Of a stretch of 64,000 nt of DNA, positions 8,811-18,109 are shown one piece after another. This DNA comes from Prevotella sp. (GTDB taxonomy: Bacteria; Bacteroidota; Bacteroidia; Bacteroidales; Bacteroidaceae). The stretch is taken from contig JAFZRU010000008.1 of assembly GCA_017619755.1 (NCBI GenBank), forward strand, positions 30,095-94,094, in the 5' to 3' direction. The position numbers were made by a program, and so were the translations under genes. The first letter of the stretch is position 1. Each line of letters begins with the position of its first letter. The notes under the pieces are model-generated. The model did not search any database and was not told the DNA's origin. It saw only the letters and a list, made by a program, of their open reading frames with translations.

Positions 8811-10288
8811 AAAAAACCATCTATACACTGCTGTCCGTTCTGCTGTTTTCTTCATGCACCGAGACTGTCAGCGATGCCAAGCAGGAAAGTGTTCTGCCAC
8901 CTATCTACCCCGACTACGTCGGTGTCACCATCCCCGTGAACATTGCTCCTCTCTGCTTTTGCATGGCAGACGAGGGGGTGGAGCGAATTGATGCCGTCAT
9001 CACAGACCGCCACGGAAACGACCTTCACTGCCAAGGTGAGAAATCGCTTGATTTCGACCTTTCCGACTGGCATGCACTGCTTGACCAGAACCGTGGAGAC
9101 TCGCTCAGCGTCACCGTGTCGGCCAAGCATGCTGATGGTTGGCACACCTACCGTCCCTTCTCCATCTACGTCAGCCCTGACAGCATCGACTACGGCCTCT
9201 GTTATCGTCTGATCGAGCCAGGATACGAGGTGTGGAGCAAAATGGGCATTTACGAGCGCGACCTTTCCTCGTTTGACGAGCGTGCGTTGATAGAGAACAC
9301 ACAGTTCGAGGGGTGCGTCAACTGCCATAGTTTCAACCGTGGCAACCCTGACGACATGAGCCTGCACATCCGCGGCCCGCATGGTGCCACGCTGCTGCGC
9401 CACTCTACCTCCAAGTCACTCCTACCCCTCACCGCTTACAACACCAAGACCGACCAAACGCTCGGCTTCTGTGTCTATCCCTACTGGCATCCTTCGGGCC
9501 ACTACATCGCCTATTCCACCAACGCCACGAGTCAGCTGTTCCACAGTGCCGACCCCAACCGTATCGAGGTCTTTGACACCGCCTCCGACCTTCAAGTCTA
9601 TGACGTTGAAAATAATGAGTTACTGCTTTCGCCCCTTCTCAAGCAAGACTCCATCTATGAAACCTTTCCCGTTTTCTCCGCCGATGGCCGTTCGATCTAT
9701 TTCTGCGCAGCCCGCGCCCTTCCGAAGGACAGCCATCAACTCGACTCCGTCCGATATAATCTCTGCCGCATCGATTTCGACCCAGCAACAGGTCGCTTTG
9801 GCAGCCAAATAGAAACCATTGTCGATGCAGAGTCCCAACGCAAGTCGGTCTCCTTCCCCCGCCCCTCCTACGATGGCCGTTTCCTTTGCTACACCCTCTC
9901 CGACTACGGACAGTTCAGCATCTGGCATCATGAGGCCGACCTCTATCTCCTCGACCTTGCCACAGGAGAGAGCCGCCCCATGTCCGAGGCCAATTCTAAA
10001 GATACGGAATCGTTCCACAACTGGAGCACCAACTCTCGCTGGTTGGTGTTTAGTTCCCGTCGTGACGACGGTCTCTTCACGCGCCCCTATTTCTGTCACG
10101 TCGATGCCAAGGGGGTTGTCAGCAAGGCCTTCATGCTACCGCAGCAAAATCCTCGCCGCTTCTATCGCGAGCGTTTCCTTTCCTTCAACGTGCCAGAATT
10201 CATCATCCGCCCCACCCGCTTCGACAGTCACAAAGCCAGCCGGCTCATCAACGATGAATACCGCAAGGACTTTGGGGTGAGGAAATAA
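8807..10288 (+). CDS. Lipoprotein with CxxCH haem-c motif and PD40/TolB-like propeller repeats, copy 2
   Basis: The 493-residue protein opens with MKKTIYTLLSVLLFSSC (lipobox Cys17). It then carries the family block IYPDYVGVTIPVNIAPL and the haem-attachment motif CVNCHSF (C170, C173, H174), followed by MSLHIR, the counterpart of MLFHVR in copy 1. Propeller-type repeats include YPYWHPSGHYIAYSTN, FPVFSADGRSIYFC, SFPRPSYDGRFLCY and HNWSTNSRWLVFSSRR. The paralogue motif WHHEAD is present, with Glu in place of the first Asp. It ends in a conserved stretch (SFNVPEFI). Its start overlaps the membrane-protein stop by 4 bp. It is expected in the periplasm or outer membrane, where cytochrome c maturation could act. 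Its biological role is unknown. Confidence 0.83.
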   Translation: MKKTIYTLLSVLLFSSCTETVSDAKQESVLPPIYPDYVGVTIPVNIAPLCFCMADEGVERIDAVITDRHGNDLHCQGEKSLDFDLSDWHALLDQNRGDSLSVTVSAKHADGWHTYRPFSIYVSPDSIDYGLCYRLIEPGYEVWSKMGIYERDLSSFDERALIENTQFEGCVNCHSFNRGNPDDMSLHIRGPHGATLLRHSTSKSLLPLTAYNTKTDQTLGFCVYPYWHPSGHYIAYSTNATSQLFHSADPNRIEVFDTASDLQVYDVENNELLLSPLLKQDSIYETFPVFSADGRSIYFCAARALPKDSHQLDSVRYNLCRIDFDPATGRFGSQIETIVDAESQRKSVSFPRPSYDGRFLCYTLSDYGQFSIWHHEADLYLLDLATGESRPMSEANSKDTESFHNWSTNSRWLVFSSRRDDGLFTRPYFCHVDAKGVVSKAFMLPQQNPRRFYRERFLSFNVPEFIIRPTRFDSHKASRLINDEYRKDFGVRK

Positions 10289-10300
10289 AAGCACCATGCC

Positions 10301-10576
10301 ATGACAGAAATACAGAGACTGTTACTGATTTACTACGTTGTCACCAACGTGGCCACTTTCCTCACGTTCGGCATTGACAAGTGGAAGGCAAAACGCTCCA
10401 AACAACGTATCAGGGAGGCCGCTCTTTTGGTACTGGCCGTTCTTGGGGGTAGCTTCGGGGCTTGGATGGGCATGCAAGTGTTTCATCATAAGACGATGCA
10501 CAAGAAGTTCAAGTATGGCATTCCAGCTTTCATCATTGTCCATCTCGTCATCATCGGATATTTATTCTTCATATAG
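10301..10576 (+). CDS. DUF1294 family small membrane protein
   Basis: The product has 91 residues with hydrophobic segments at about 8-24, 40-58 and 73-91. The family fingerprint is clear: FGIDKWKAKRSKQRIRE, then GGSFGAWMGMQVFHHKTMHKKF and a Gly-Ile-Pro before the last helix. DUF1294 proteins are widespread small inner-membrane proteins of unknown function. The gene starts 12 bp after the second CxxCH lipoprotein gene and precedes a hairpin, so it looks like the last cistron of the operon from 2383. It may simply ride along. Confidence 0.88.
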   Translation: MTEIQRLLLIYYVVTNVATFLTFGIDKWKAKRSKQRIREAALLVLAVLGGSFGAWMGMQVFHHKTMHKKFKYGIPAFIIVHLVIIGYLFFI

Positions 10577-10592
10577 ACAAAATCACATAACA

Positions 10593-10630
10593 TAAGTCCG
10601 CCATGTCTGTTCATTGACATTGCGGACTTA
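10593..10630 (+). terminator. Hairpin closing the 2.4-10.6 kb operon
   Basis: Arms TAAGTCCGC (10593-10601) and GCGGACTTA (10622-10630) pair perfectly. After a C/T mismatch the stem continues with ATGTC/GACAT around an 8-nt loop. No clean T-run follows directly, so it may terminate in both directions or act as an mRNA end-stabiliser. Confidence 0.6.
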
Positions 10631-10675
10631 TTAACTGTCAGTTATTTGTTTTTAAAGGAAGTATGCGGCAATTAT

Positions 10676-10706
10676 TTTGAATATTTTAAAAAAAAGTGTA
10701 TCTTTG
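10676..10706 (+). promoter_or_regulatory. Bacteroidota-type promoter for the CE1-GH3-CE1 operon
   Basis: TTTG (10676-10679), 19 bp, then TATCTTTG (10699-10706): a full match to the phylum consensus, 32 bp upstream of the start at 10739. This sets the start of the three-gene esterase/glycosidase operon. Confidence 0.85.
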
Positions 10707-10738
10707 CACTACAATTACTAACTTAACCAATCAAGACG

Positions 10739-11947
10739 ATGAAAAAACTATTTGTATTGGCTGCCCTCTGCCTAATGGGTATGGCAGCGCAGGCCCAGCA
10801 GAACCTAAGTTGGGGACAAGGCCCACAGGTGGCTTCTCCCGATGTACATGCAGACAACAGTGTGACTTTCAACATTATTGCCCCCGAGGCTCAGAAGGTG
10901 CAGATTACCGGCGACATGTTGCCACCCAAAAAGGTGGAATATCAAGGCAACACCTACGACACCTCAGGCGTGGTTGACCTCGTGAAGAACGACAAAGGTG
11001 TTTGGAGTTATACCACAGAACCCCTGAAGCCCGAGCTATATACCTATAACATGATTGTAGATGGTGTGAAAATCCTTGATCCGCTCAATGTGTACAACAT
11101 CCGCGACATCAACAATCTGTTCAGCGTGCTGCTCATTGGTGGCGACGCACGTACCGATTTATATCAAGTCAACAAGGTGGCTCACGGTACCGTCAGCAAG
11201 GTGTGGTACGAGAGTCCCACAGCAGGACTGACCCGTCGCCTGACGGTATATACCCCCGCAGGCTACGAAACCAGCGGCAAGGAATACCCCGTGTTTTATC
11301 TGCTGCACGGCATCGGTGGCGACGAGAATGCTCGGAGCGAGCTCGGTCGTGCTGCCCAGATTCTCGACAACCTGATAGCCCAAGGGAAGGCCGAGCCCAT
11401 GCTGTTGGTGATGACCAACGGCAACATCTCGCAGGAGGCGTGCCCGGGTGAGACCAGCGAAGGATTTCGCGTGCCAACCATGATGTTGCCCAAGACGATG
11501 GAGGGAAGTTTCGAGACCGCATTCCCCGATGTGGTGAAGTTTATCGAGAAGACCTATCGAGTGAAGAAAGACAAGGCCCACCGCGCCATTGCCGGACTGT
11601 CGATGGGTGGTTTCCACAGCCTCTTCATCAGCATCAACAATCCTGATTTGTTCGGCTACATAGGACTGTTCTCCGCCGCTGTTGACCAGCAGCAGCCCGA
11701 CCCCAACGGTCATCCAGAAATCTACGCCGACCGCAATGCCAAGATTGACGGGTTGTTTGCCAAGAAACCCAACCTCTTCTGGATAGGCATTGGCAAGACC
11801 GACTTCCTCTTCAAGAACAACAGCGACCTGCGCGCCTATCTCGACTCCAAGCACCACAAATACACCTACCTTGAAACCGAAGGAGGTCATATCTGGCGCA
11901 ACTGGCGTATCTATCTTTCAGAATTCACACCCCTATTATTCAAATAA
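10739..11947 (+). CDS. Carbohydrate esterase family 1 (feruloyl/acetyl-xylan esterase type), first copy
   Basis: The 402-residue secreted enzyme has a signal peptide (MKKLFVLAALCLMGMAAQAQ). An N-terminal beta-sandwich of the CBM48/E-set kind spans about residues 25-140 (VTFNIIAPEAQKVQITGD, GVWSYTTEPLKPELYTY). The C-terminal alpha/beta-hydrolase domain has a nucleophile elbow GLSMGG (Ser288), a likely Asp355 (GKTDFLF) and His384 (GGHIWRNW). This layout is typical of CE1 esterases that remove ferulate or acetate from arabinoxylan. In the oxyanion-side loop, HGIGGDENAR has Arg199 where the companion esterase at 14314 has Trp. The gene heads an operon with a GH3 enzyme and a second CE1 esterase. 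Exact substrate is not readable from sequence. Confidence 0.9.
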   Translation: MKKLFVLAALCLMGMAAQAQQNLSWGQGPQVASPDVHADNSVTFNIIAPEAQKVQITGDMLPPKKVEYQGNTYDTSGVVDLVKNDKGVWSYTTEPLKPELYTYNMIVDGVKILDPLNVYNIRDINNLFSVLLIGGDARTDLYQVNKVAHGTVSKVWYESPTAGLTRRLTVYTPAGYETSGKEYPVFYLLHGIGGDENARSELGRAAQILDNLIAQGKAEPMLLVMTNGNISQEACPGETSEGFRVPTMMLPKTMEGSFETAFPDVVKFIEKTYRVKKDKAHRAIAGLSMGGFHSLFISINNPDLFGYIGLFSAAVDQQQPDPNGHPEIYADRNAKIDGLFAKKPNLFWIGIGKTDFLFKNNSDLRAYLDSKHHKYTYLETEGGHIWRNWRIYLSEFTPLLFK

Positions 11948-11952
11948 CGCTT

Positions 11953-14310
11953 ATGAAAAAGACTTTGTTTTATGCCCTCGGTATGGCAGCCCTCCTCATC
12001 GGTTGCGCCCCTACCGACACAGTGAAGAACACCATCAATCAGGAGGACGTGATGAGCAAGCTGTCGCTTGAGGACAAGGCTCACTTCGTGATTGGTACTG
12101 GTATGACAGGCTTCTCCGGCGACGATGCCGTGATAGGCGCCACCAAGAATCTCGTTCCCGGTGCCGCCGGCACCACCTATCCCCTCGATTCATTGGGCAT
12201 CCCCGCCATCGTGCTGGCTGACGGCCCTGCCGGACTGCGCATCGACGCCACCCGCGAGGGAGACTCCGCTACTTACTATTGCACCCATTTCCCCATTGGC
12301 ACCTTGTTGGCCTCGACTTGGAACACCCAATTGATTGGAGAGGTTGGACAGGCCATCGGTGAAGAAGTGAAGGAGTATGGTGCAGACGTGCTGTTAGCTC
12401 CTGCACTGAACATCATGCGCAACCCTCTCTGCGGACGCAACTTCGAGTATTACTCCGAAGACCCTGTGGTGGCTGGAAAGACTGCCGCAGCCTATATCAA
12501 AGGCGTTCAGAAGAACGACGTAGGTACGAGCATCAAGCACTTCGCCGCCAACAACCAAGAGACCAACCGTATGAACACGGATGCCCGCATCTCGCAGCGT
12601 GCGCTACGCGAAATCTACCTGAAAGGCTTTGAGATTGCCATCAAGGAGAGCAAGCCGTGGACGGTGATGACCTCTTACAACTACATCAACGACACGTACA
12701 CCTCCGAAAGCAAGGACTTGGTGGAGACCATCCTGCGCGACGAGTGGGGCTACGAGGGCACCGTGATGACCGACTGGTTTGGTGGCAAGGACGGTGCCAA
12801 ACAGATGTGGGCCGGCAACGACATGCTGCAACCTGGCAAGCAAGAGCAGTTCGACTCCATCGTGGCAGGTGTGAAGAGTGGCAAACTGGCAGAGGCCGAC
12901 CTCGACCGGAGCGTCAGCCGTACATTGAAGCTCGTTGAGAAGAGCCCACGCTACCAAGGCTATCAGTATAGCAACAAGCCCGACTTGAAGGCCCATGCCG
13001 CCGTGACACGCCAGTCTGCTGCCGAGGGCATGGTGCTTATGAAAAATGAGAAGACCCTGCCCTTTGCCGAGAGCATCAAAAATGTTGCCCTCTATGGCAA
13101 CACCTCCTACGACTTCATTGCCGGAGGAACAGGTTCCGGCAACGTCAACCATGCCTACGTGATCTCTCTGCTCGACGGTCTGAAAAATGGCGGCTATGCC
13201 GTCTCTGAAGAACTAAAGACAGCTTACGAGACATATATCGCCGACGCCAAGGAAAAAGCCAAGGAAGACCTTGAGAGACAAGCCAAGAAAGATCCCAAGA
13301 ATGCCATGCTCCTCAGTTTCCTGCCCCAACCGCTGCCAACAGAAAAACTGTTCTCCGCCGACGAACTGACGAAACAAGCCGAGGCTGCCGACATAGCAGT
13401 CATCACGTTCGGACGCCTGTCTGGCGAGTTTGTCGATCGCAAGGTAGCAGACTTCAACCTGAGTGCCTCCGAGCGCCAACTGCTCCAGCAGGTGTGCGAC
13501 GTCTATCACAGAGCCAACAAACAGGTGGTCGTACTTCTGAACATAGGCGGTGTCATCGAGACAGCCACGTGGAAGGACATGCCCGACGCCATTCTCTGTG
13601 CCTGGCAGGCAGGACAGGAGGGTGGCAACAGCGTCGTTGACGTGCTTAGTGGCAAGCAATCGCCCTCTGGCAAGTTCACCATGACATGGCCAGTGAACTT
13701 CACCGACGCCTACTCCTCGAAGAATTTCCCCATCGACGAGAATCCGAGAATCGACATGACCAACCAGGGTCAGAAGGGCAACGTTCGCAACGTTGACTAT
13801 ACCGAATATGAAGAGGACATCTATGTGGGCTACCGTTACTTCGACTCGTTCGACATCCCCGTGAGTTATCCTTTCGGCTATGGTCTGAGTTACACCACTT
13901 TCGAGTATAACGATGCCAAGATTGCCCAGAAAAACGACATCTACGACGTGACCGTCACTATCAAGAACACAGGTTCCCACGAGGGCAAGGAGGTCGTGGA
14001 GCTTTACGTTGCCGCCCCTGACTCGAAGGCTGCCAACAAGCCCGCCAAGGAGTTGAAGGCTTTCGCCAAGACGAAGAATCTGAAGCCGGGCGAGAGCCAG
14101 TCTCTTACACTGAGCGTTACCGCCGACCAGTTGGCTTCCTTCGACGAGGAAGCTTCCGCATGGGTGGTTGCCGAGGGCGAATACCAATTCCTCGTCGCCG
14201 CCTCTGTCCAGGACATCAAGGCCACGCTCACGGCTTCTGTCAAGAACCAGCAGACGAAGGCCCACGACGTGCTGAAGCCCACTGTGAAGCTCAATTTACT
14301 AAAAAGATAA
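11953..14310 (+). CDS. Glycoside hydrolase family 3 beta-glucosidase-type lipoprotein
   Basis: The 785-residue product starts 5 bp after the esterase stop. A lipobox Cys18 (ALLIGC) predicts anchoring to a membrane. The GH3 N-domain shows ADGPAGLRI, the KHFAANNQETNR segment and VMTDWFGG, with Asp274 the predicted nucleophile. The second alpha/beta domain follows (SAAEGMVLMKNEKTLPF, VALYGNTS). The C-terminal Fn3-like domain begins after YPFGYGLSYTTF (about residue 650). A charged helical insertion lies at about 420-460. The sequence style is closest to bacterial beta-glucosidases (BglB type), but GH3 members in xylan loci can be beta-xylosidases or arabinofuranosidases, so specificity stays open. 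It would finish off oligosaccharides released with help from the flanking esterases. Confidence 0.92.
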   Translation: MKKTLFYALGMAALLIGCAPTDTVKNTINQEDVMSKLSLEDKAHFVIGTGMTGFSGDDAVIGATKNLVPGAAGTTYPLDSLGIPAIVLADGPAGLRIDATREGDSATYYCTHFPIGTLLASTWNTQLIGEVGQAIGEEVKEYGADVLLAPALNIMRNPLCGRNFEYYSEDPVVAGKTAAAYIKGVQKNDVGTSIKHFAANNQETNRMNTDARISQRALREIYLKGFEIAIKESKPWTVMTSYNYINDTYTSESKDLVETILRDEWGYEGTVMTDWFGGKDGAKQMWAGNDMLQPGKQEQFDSIVAGVKSGKLAEADLDRSVSRTLKLVEKSPRYQGYQYSNKPDLKAHAAVTRQSAAEGMVLMKNEKTLPFAESIKNVALYGNTSYDFIAGGTGSGNVNHAYVISLLDGLKNGGYAVSEELKTAYETYIADAKEKAKEDLERQAKKDPKNAMLLSFLPQPLPTEKLFSADELTKQAEAADIAVITFGRLSGEFVDRKVADFNLSASERQLLQQVCDVYHRANKQVVVLLNIGGVIETATWKDMPDAILCAWQAGQEGGNSVVDVLSGKQSPSGKFTMTWPVNFTDAYSSKNFPIDENPRIDMTNQGQKGNVRNVDYTEYEEDIYVGYRYFDSFDIPVSYPFGYGLSYTTFEYNDAKIAQKNDIYDVTVTIKNTGSHEGKEVVELYVAAPDSKAANKPAKELKAFAKTKNLKPGESQSLTLSVTADQLASFDEEASAWVVAEGEYQFLVAASVQDIKATLTASVKNQQTKAHDVLKPTVKLNLLKR

Positions 14311-15558
<1,248 letters not shown>

Positions 15559-15578
15559 ACATCCCTTCCTTCACGCAA

Positions 15579-15614
15579 GATGCCGCAAACTCTCGTTAGA
15601 AAGTTTGCGGCATC
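15579..15614. terminator. Hairpin between convergent CE1 and Nudix genes
   Basis: A perfect 13-bp stem (15579-15591 with 15602-15614, arm GATGCCGCAAACT) with a 10-nt loop sits 20 bp after the CE1 stop. No T-run follows, but position between convergent genes suggests transcription end or mRNA protection. Confidence 0.6.
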
Positions 15615-15668
15615 GCATCTTGTTATGGATGATGTCATTCGCCGTATTTTTCCGTACTTGGTTATGCA

Positions 15669-15747
15669 AAGACGGCCTGAAAGGCCAACGAGATACCAGC
15701 CGAGGGCAACGCCCTGGGCTAATTGCTTTTGGCCTTTCAGGCCGTTT
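15669..15747. repeat. Large composite palindrome (REP-like intergenic element, probable bidirectional terminator)
   Basis: Outer arms of at least 15 bp (15672-15686 with 15731-15745, core GGCCTGAAAGGCC) flank an inner GC-rich hairpin (AGCCGAGGGC AAC GCCCTGGGCT). On the plus strand the structure runs into TTTTT. It abuts the stop of the minus-strand Nudix gene. The form is that of dispersed palindromic elements I associate with Bacteroidota intergenic DNA; other genomic copies cannot be checked here. Confidence 0.65.
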
Positions 15748-16182
15748 TTAACTGCACAGCTCGAATTTTGCCAAGGCGTCAGCCATGATTTCGTCATGAT
15801 CGAAAGCAAGTGGAGGGAGGGAATTGACGGGAAACCACTTGGCGTTGGCGGCATCATCCTGTCCACTCACCTCCAATGGTTGATTGACAATGGCAAGGTA
15901 TGCGACGGATATGGTGCGCCCACGTGGGTCTCGATCCACCTTGGAATAGGCTCCAATTTGTTGTACGCGGCTTATTTTCAGTCCTGTTTCCTCTTCCAGT
16001 TCACGAATGGCACATTGCTCCGTCGTCTCATCCATATTGAGGAAGCCACCAGGGATTGCCCACCGACCTTTATAGGGTTCATTTCCACGTTCAATGAGCA
16101 ACACACGCGGCTCAACCTCGGAAGTTATCACCACGCAATCAGCGGTGACAGCAGGTCTTGGATATTTATAAGTGTAACCCAT
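15748..16182 (-). CDS. Nudix hydrolase
   Basis: The 144-residue cytoplasmic protein has a complete Nudix box: Gly46-x5-Glu52-x7-Arg60-Glu61-Leu62-x2-Glu65-x-Gly67 (GGFLNMDETT...RELEEETGL). The N-terminal YPRPAVTADCVVI and later GAYSKVDRDPRGRTISVAYLA fit the ADP-ribose pyrophosphatase/NrtR-domain-like branch, which hydrolyses nucleoside diphosphates linked to another moiety. It lacks the C-terminal winged helix of NrtR regulators, so it is an enzyme only. It starts 29 bp after the GH30 stop on the same strand and is likely co-transcribed. In sugar loci such Nudix genes may deal with ADP- or UDP-linked sugars, but the substrate is unknown. Confidence 0.92.
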   Translation of the reverse strand: MGYTYKYPRPAVTADCVVITSEVEPRVLLIERGNEPYKGRWAIPGGFLNMDETTEQCAIRELEEETGLKISRVQQIGAYSKVDRDPRGRTISVAYLAIVNQPLEVSGQDDAANAKWFPVNSLPPLAFDHDEIMADALAKFELCS

Positions 16183-16211
16183 GATCCCACTCCGTTATGT
16201 TCTTGGTTTCG

Positions 16212-17765
16212 TCAGTTCTTGATGAAGACCTTCTTGGAGGAACCGTCCGTGTATTTTTCTATACACAGCCCGTGCGGGGATTCCAACCGCCGACCGTGCA
16301 AGTCATAATATGCCTTCACCTTGTTTTCGGTCGCCTCCAACTCCTTGATAGAGGCAGATTCGTCGTCAATCATGAAGACGAAAGTGCTCAAGCTTCGTGG
16401 AGGAATGGGAATGGTCAGTTGGTTCACCGGTTCGTCAATCTCGATGGTCTGCTTCTGGCAGAGCTCCGCCGTCCCATTGCCTGTGGAAAGCAGTTGCATG
16501 CCACTCTTCACCTTGAAGGGCAACTTCAGCAGCATTTCGCGACCGTTCTTGGTCGTGTCGATGGCCATCACGATGAGCGAGTCGCCCTTGATGTAGGCTG
16601 AATGCTCAAACATGGCATTGGTGGTGGTGGGTATGGTGGAAGTGGTCTTCAAGCGGGTGGAGCCTGTGACGTACTTCGAGAAGTGAGACATGACGTAAGC
16701 ACGAGGCAGAAGCGTGTTCTTGGTGTTGCCAGGATTATACTTTGACTCACCAGTGCCGACGAATGCCCAGTGAGCGCGCATGTACCAGTAGATGTAACCC
16801 GTGCATCCAGCCTGCATGCACTCGTTCAACTCTTCGGCGAAAATCAGTTGCTCGTGCCAGTTGGGCAGACGGTCGATGTTGTCTGTCACGGAGTGCTCTG
16901 TCATCCACACCTCCTTGCCATATTTTTCGGCCAATTGGGCGGCGCTCTTCATATTGACCAATGGCGGGTGACCGTAAAGGTGACCGGCAATGATGTCAAT
17001 CTGGTCGCGTGCCACCGCGTCGTTCAACAGCATGTTGGAGTACGAGGGGTCAAAGCCCAGAGGCTCGGCACTGATCAAGCGAACCCCATTGTACTTCTCG
17101 CGGTCCAGCATGTGGGCGTAGTTCTTCACCAAAGTGAGTTGCTGCTGGGGAGTGTAGAGACAGCCGGAATAGCTGACCCACCAGTCGGGTTCGTTCTGAA
17201 TGGAGACGGCATCAACGTTGACACCATTGCTCTTCATATACTCCAAGAAGGTGTTCAGCCAAGGGAAGAACTTGTCATAGCAGTCTGTGCGCAACTGCCC
17301 GCGCTGGTTGCCCTGGTCATCGGCATTGCCACCTTGTGCCGTGCCGTTGGTCTTGTACTCACCAGGAGGCGACCACGGTGTGCCGAAGACGATTCCACCA
17401 CGCTGCTTGACAATCTTTGCCGAAGGAAGCGATCCTTTCCAGTCATAGGGAGTGTCCCAGTTGCCCCACTCAGGCACGACAACATCGCCCACGAAATTGG
17501 GAGAGATTTCCATACGCATGATGTTCAGGCCCACCTTTGACAGAGGCCCATAGAGCAGTTCCACAGGTTTGGTGTCAGTGCCGAAGGGACACATGGCACC
17601 ATCGCAGCAAGCAGCGCCGAAGCCCGTCACTTTCTGCAGTGGTTCGTTCTTGACTGTGACCATCACTTTATCTGCGGCGTAGGTTGTCGTGACAGCTGCC
17701 AACAGAAGAATGGTTGCCAAAAAATGACGCATTGTCTGAATAGTAATAGTAAATAGTTGTTTCAT
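16212..17765 (-). CDS. Glycoside hydrolase family 30 enzyme (glucuronoxylanase-like)
   Basis: The 517-residue secreted protein may start at 17765 or at the internal ATG 17732, which begins the signal peptide MRHFLATILLLAAVTTTYA. The (beta/alpha)8 barrel carries SIQNEPDW with acid/base Glu192 and WMTEHS with nucleophile Glu290 (numbering from 17765), both standard GH30 sites. GFGAACCDG and YIYWYMRAHW resemble subfamily 8 xylanases that cut next to glucuronic acid. As I recall those enzymes, the second of two Arg residues after 'WWYI' helps hold the glucuronate; here YMRAHW has Ala there. The C-terminus (YYDLHGRRL...KKVFIKN) resembles the sorting-type tails of other enzymes in this window. With GH67 and CE1 genes nearby, a xylan role is the best inference. 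Confidence 0.88.
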   Translation of the reverse strand: MKQLFTITIQTMRHFLATILLLAAVTTTYAADKVMVTVKNEPLQKVTGFGAACCDGAMCPFGTDTKPVELLYGPLSKVGLNIMRMEISPNFVGDVVVPEWGNWDTPYDWKGSLPSAKIVKQRGGIVFGTPWSPPGEYKTNGTAQGGNADDQGNQRGQLRTDCYDKFFPWLNTFLEYMKSNGVNVDAVSIQNEPDWWVSYSGCLYTPQQQLTLVKNYAHMLDREKYNGVRLISAEPLGFDPSYSNMLLNDAVARDQIDIIAGHLYGHPPLVNMKSAAQLAEKYGKEVWMTEHSVTDNIDRLPNWHEQLIFAEELNECMQAGCTGYIYWYMRAHWAFVGTGESKYNPGNTKNTLLPRAYVMSHFSKYVTGSTRLKTTSTIPTTTNAMFEHSAYIKGDSLIVMAIDTTKNGREMLLKLPFKVKSGMQLLSTGNGTAELCQKQTIEIDEPVNQLTIPIPPRSLSTFVFMIDDESASIKELEATENKVKAYYDLHGRRLESPHGLCIEKYTDGSSKKVFIKN

Positions 17766-17793
17766 AAATGTAGGGGAAACTATAAATCGGCTG

Positions 17794-17825
17794 CAAAATT
17801 ACAAAAATGCGGATGAAAAGCCAAA
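17794..17825 (-). promoter_or_regulatory. Promoter for the GH30-Nudix operon
   Basis: Read on the minus strand: TTTG (17825-17822), 20 bp, then TAATTTTG (17801-17794), a full consensus match. The first start codon is 29 bp downstream. Confidence 0.75.
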
Positions 17826-17993
17826 CAGATTCAAGAAAAACCGCTTCGGATGAAGATAAATAAATAAGGTGTATGATGAATGTTTTGACCGCTTTGAGAA
17901 TGTAAAATGAGTGAAAGACCCTTTTATTCTGCAAATGAGAGAAAATCAAAAGTAATTGAAACATTTCAAAAAGAACGATGCAAGATAGTGAAT

Positions 17994-18001
17994 TAACTTT
18001 G
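17994..18001 (+). promoter_or_regulatory. Probable -7 element for the susC/susD pair
   Basis: TAACTTTG fits TAnnTTTG and lies 109 bp before the SusC start codon. No TTTG is found at the expected -33 distance, as might be expected of a regulated promoter needing an activator. The 343-bp divergent space 17766-18109 holds only this and the GH30 promoter. Confidence 0.45.
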
Positions 18002-18109
18002 CAACATCATTTCAAGAAACTCCATTAATCATTGATGAAATTCAATTTCTTCCTTATAATACCTTAAGTGAATAAACCAAAAATCATAACCCAATCAAAA
18101 CAAAACATT

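Noticed and set aside
15748-16182. NrtR-type transcription regulator for the xylan locus
   Set aside because: The 144-residue protein ends just after the Nudix fold and has no winged-helix domain.
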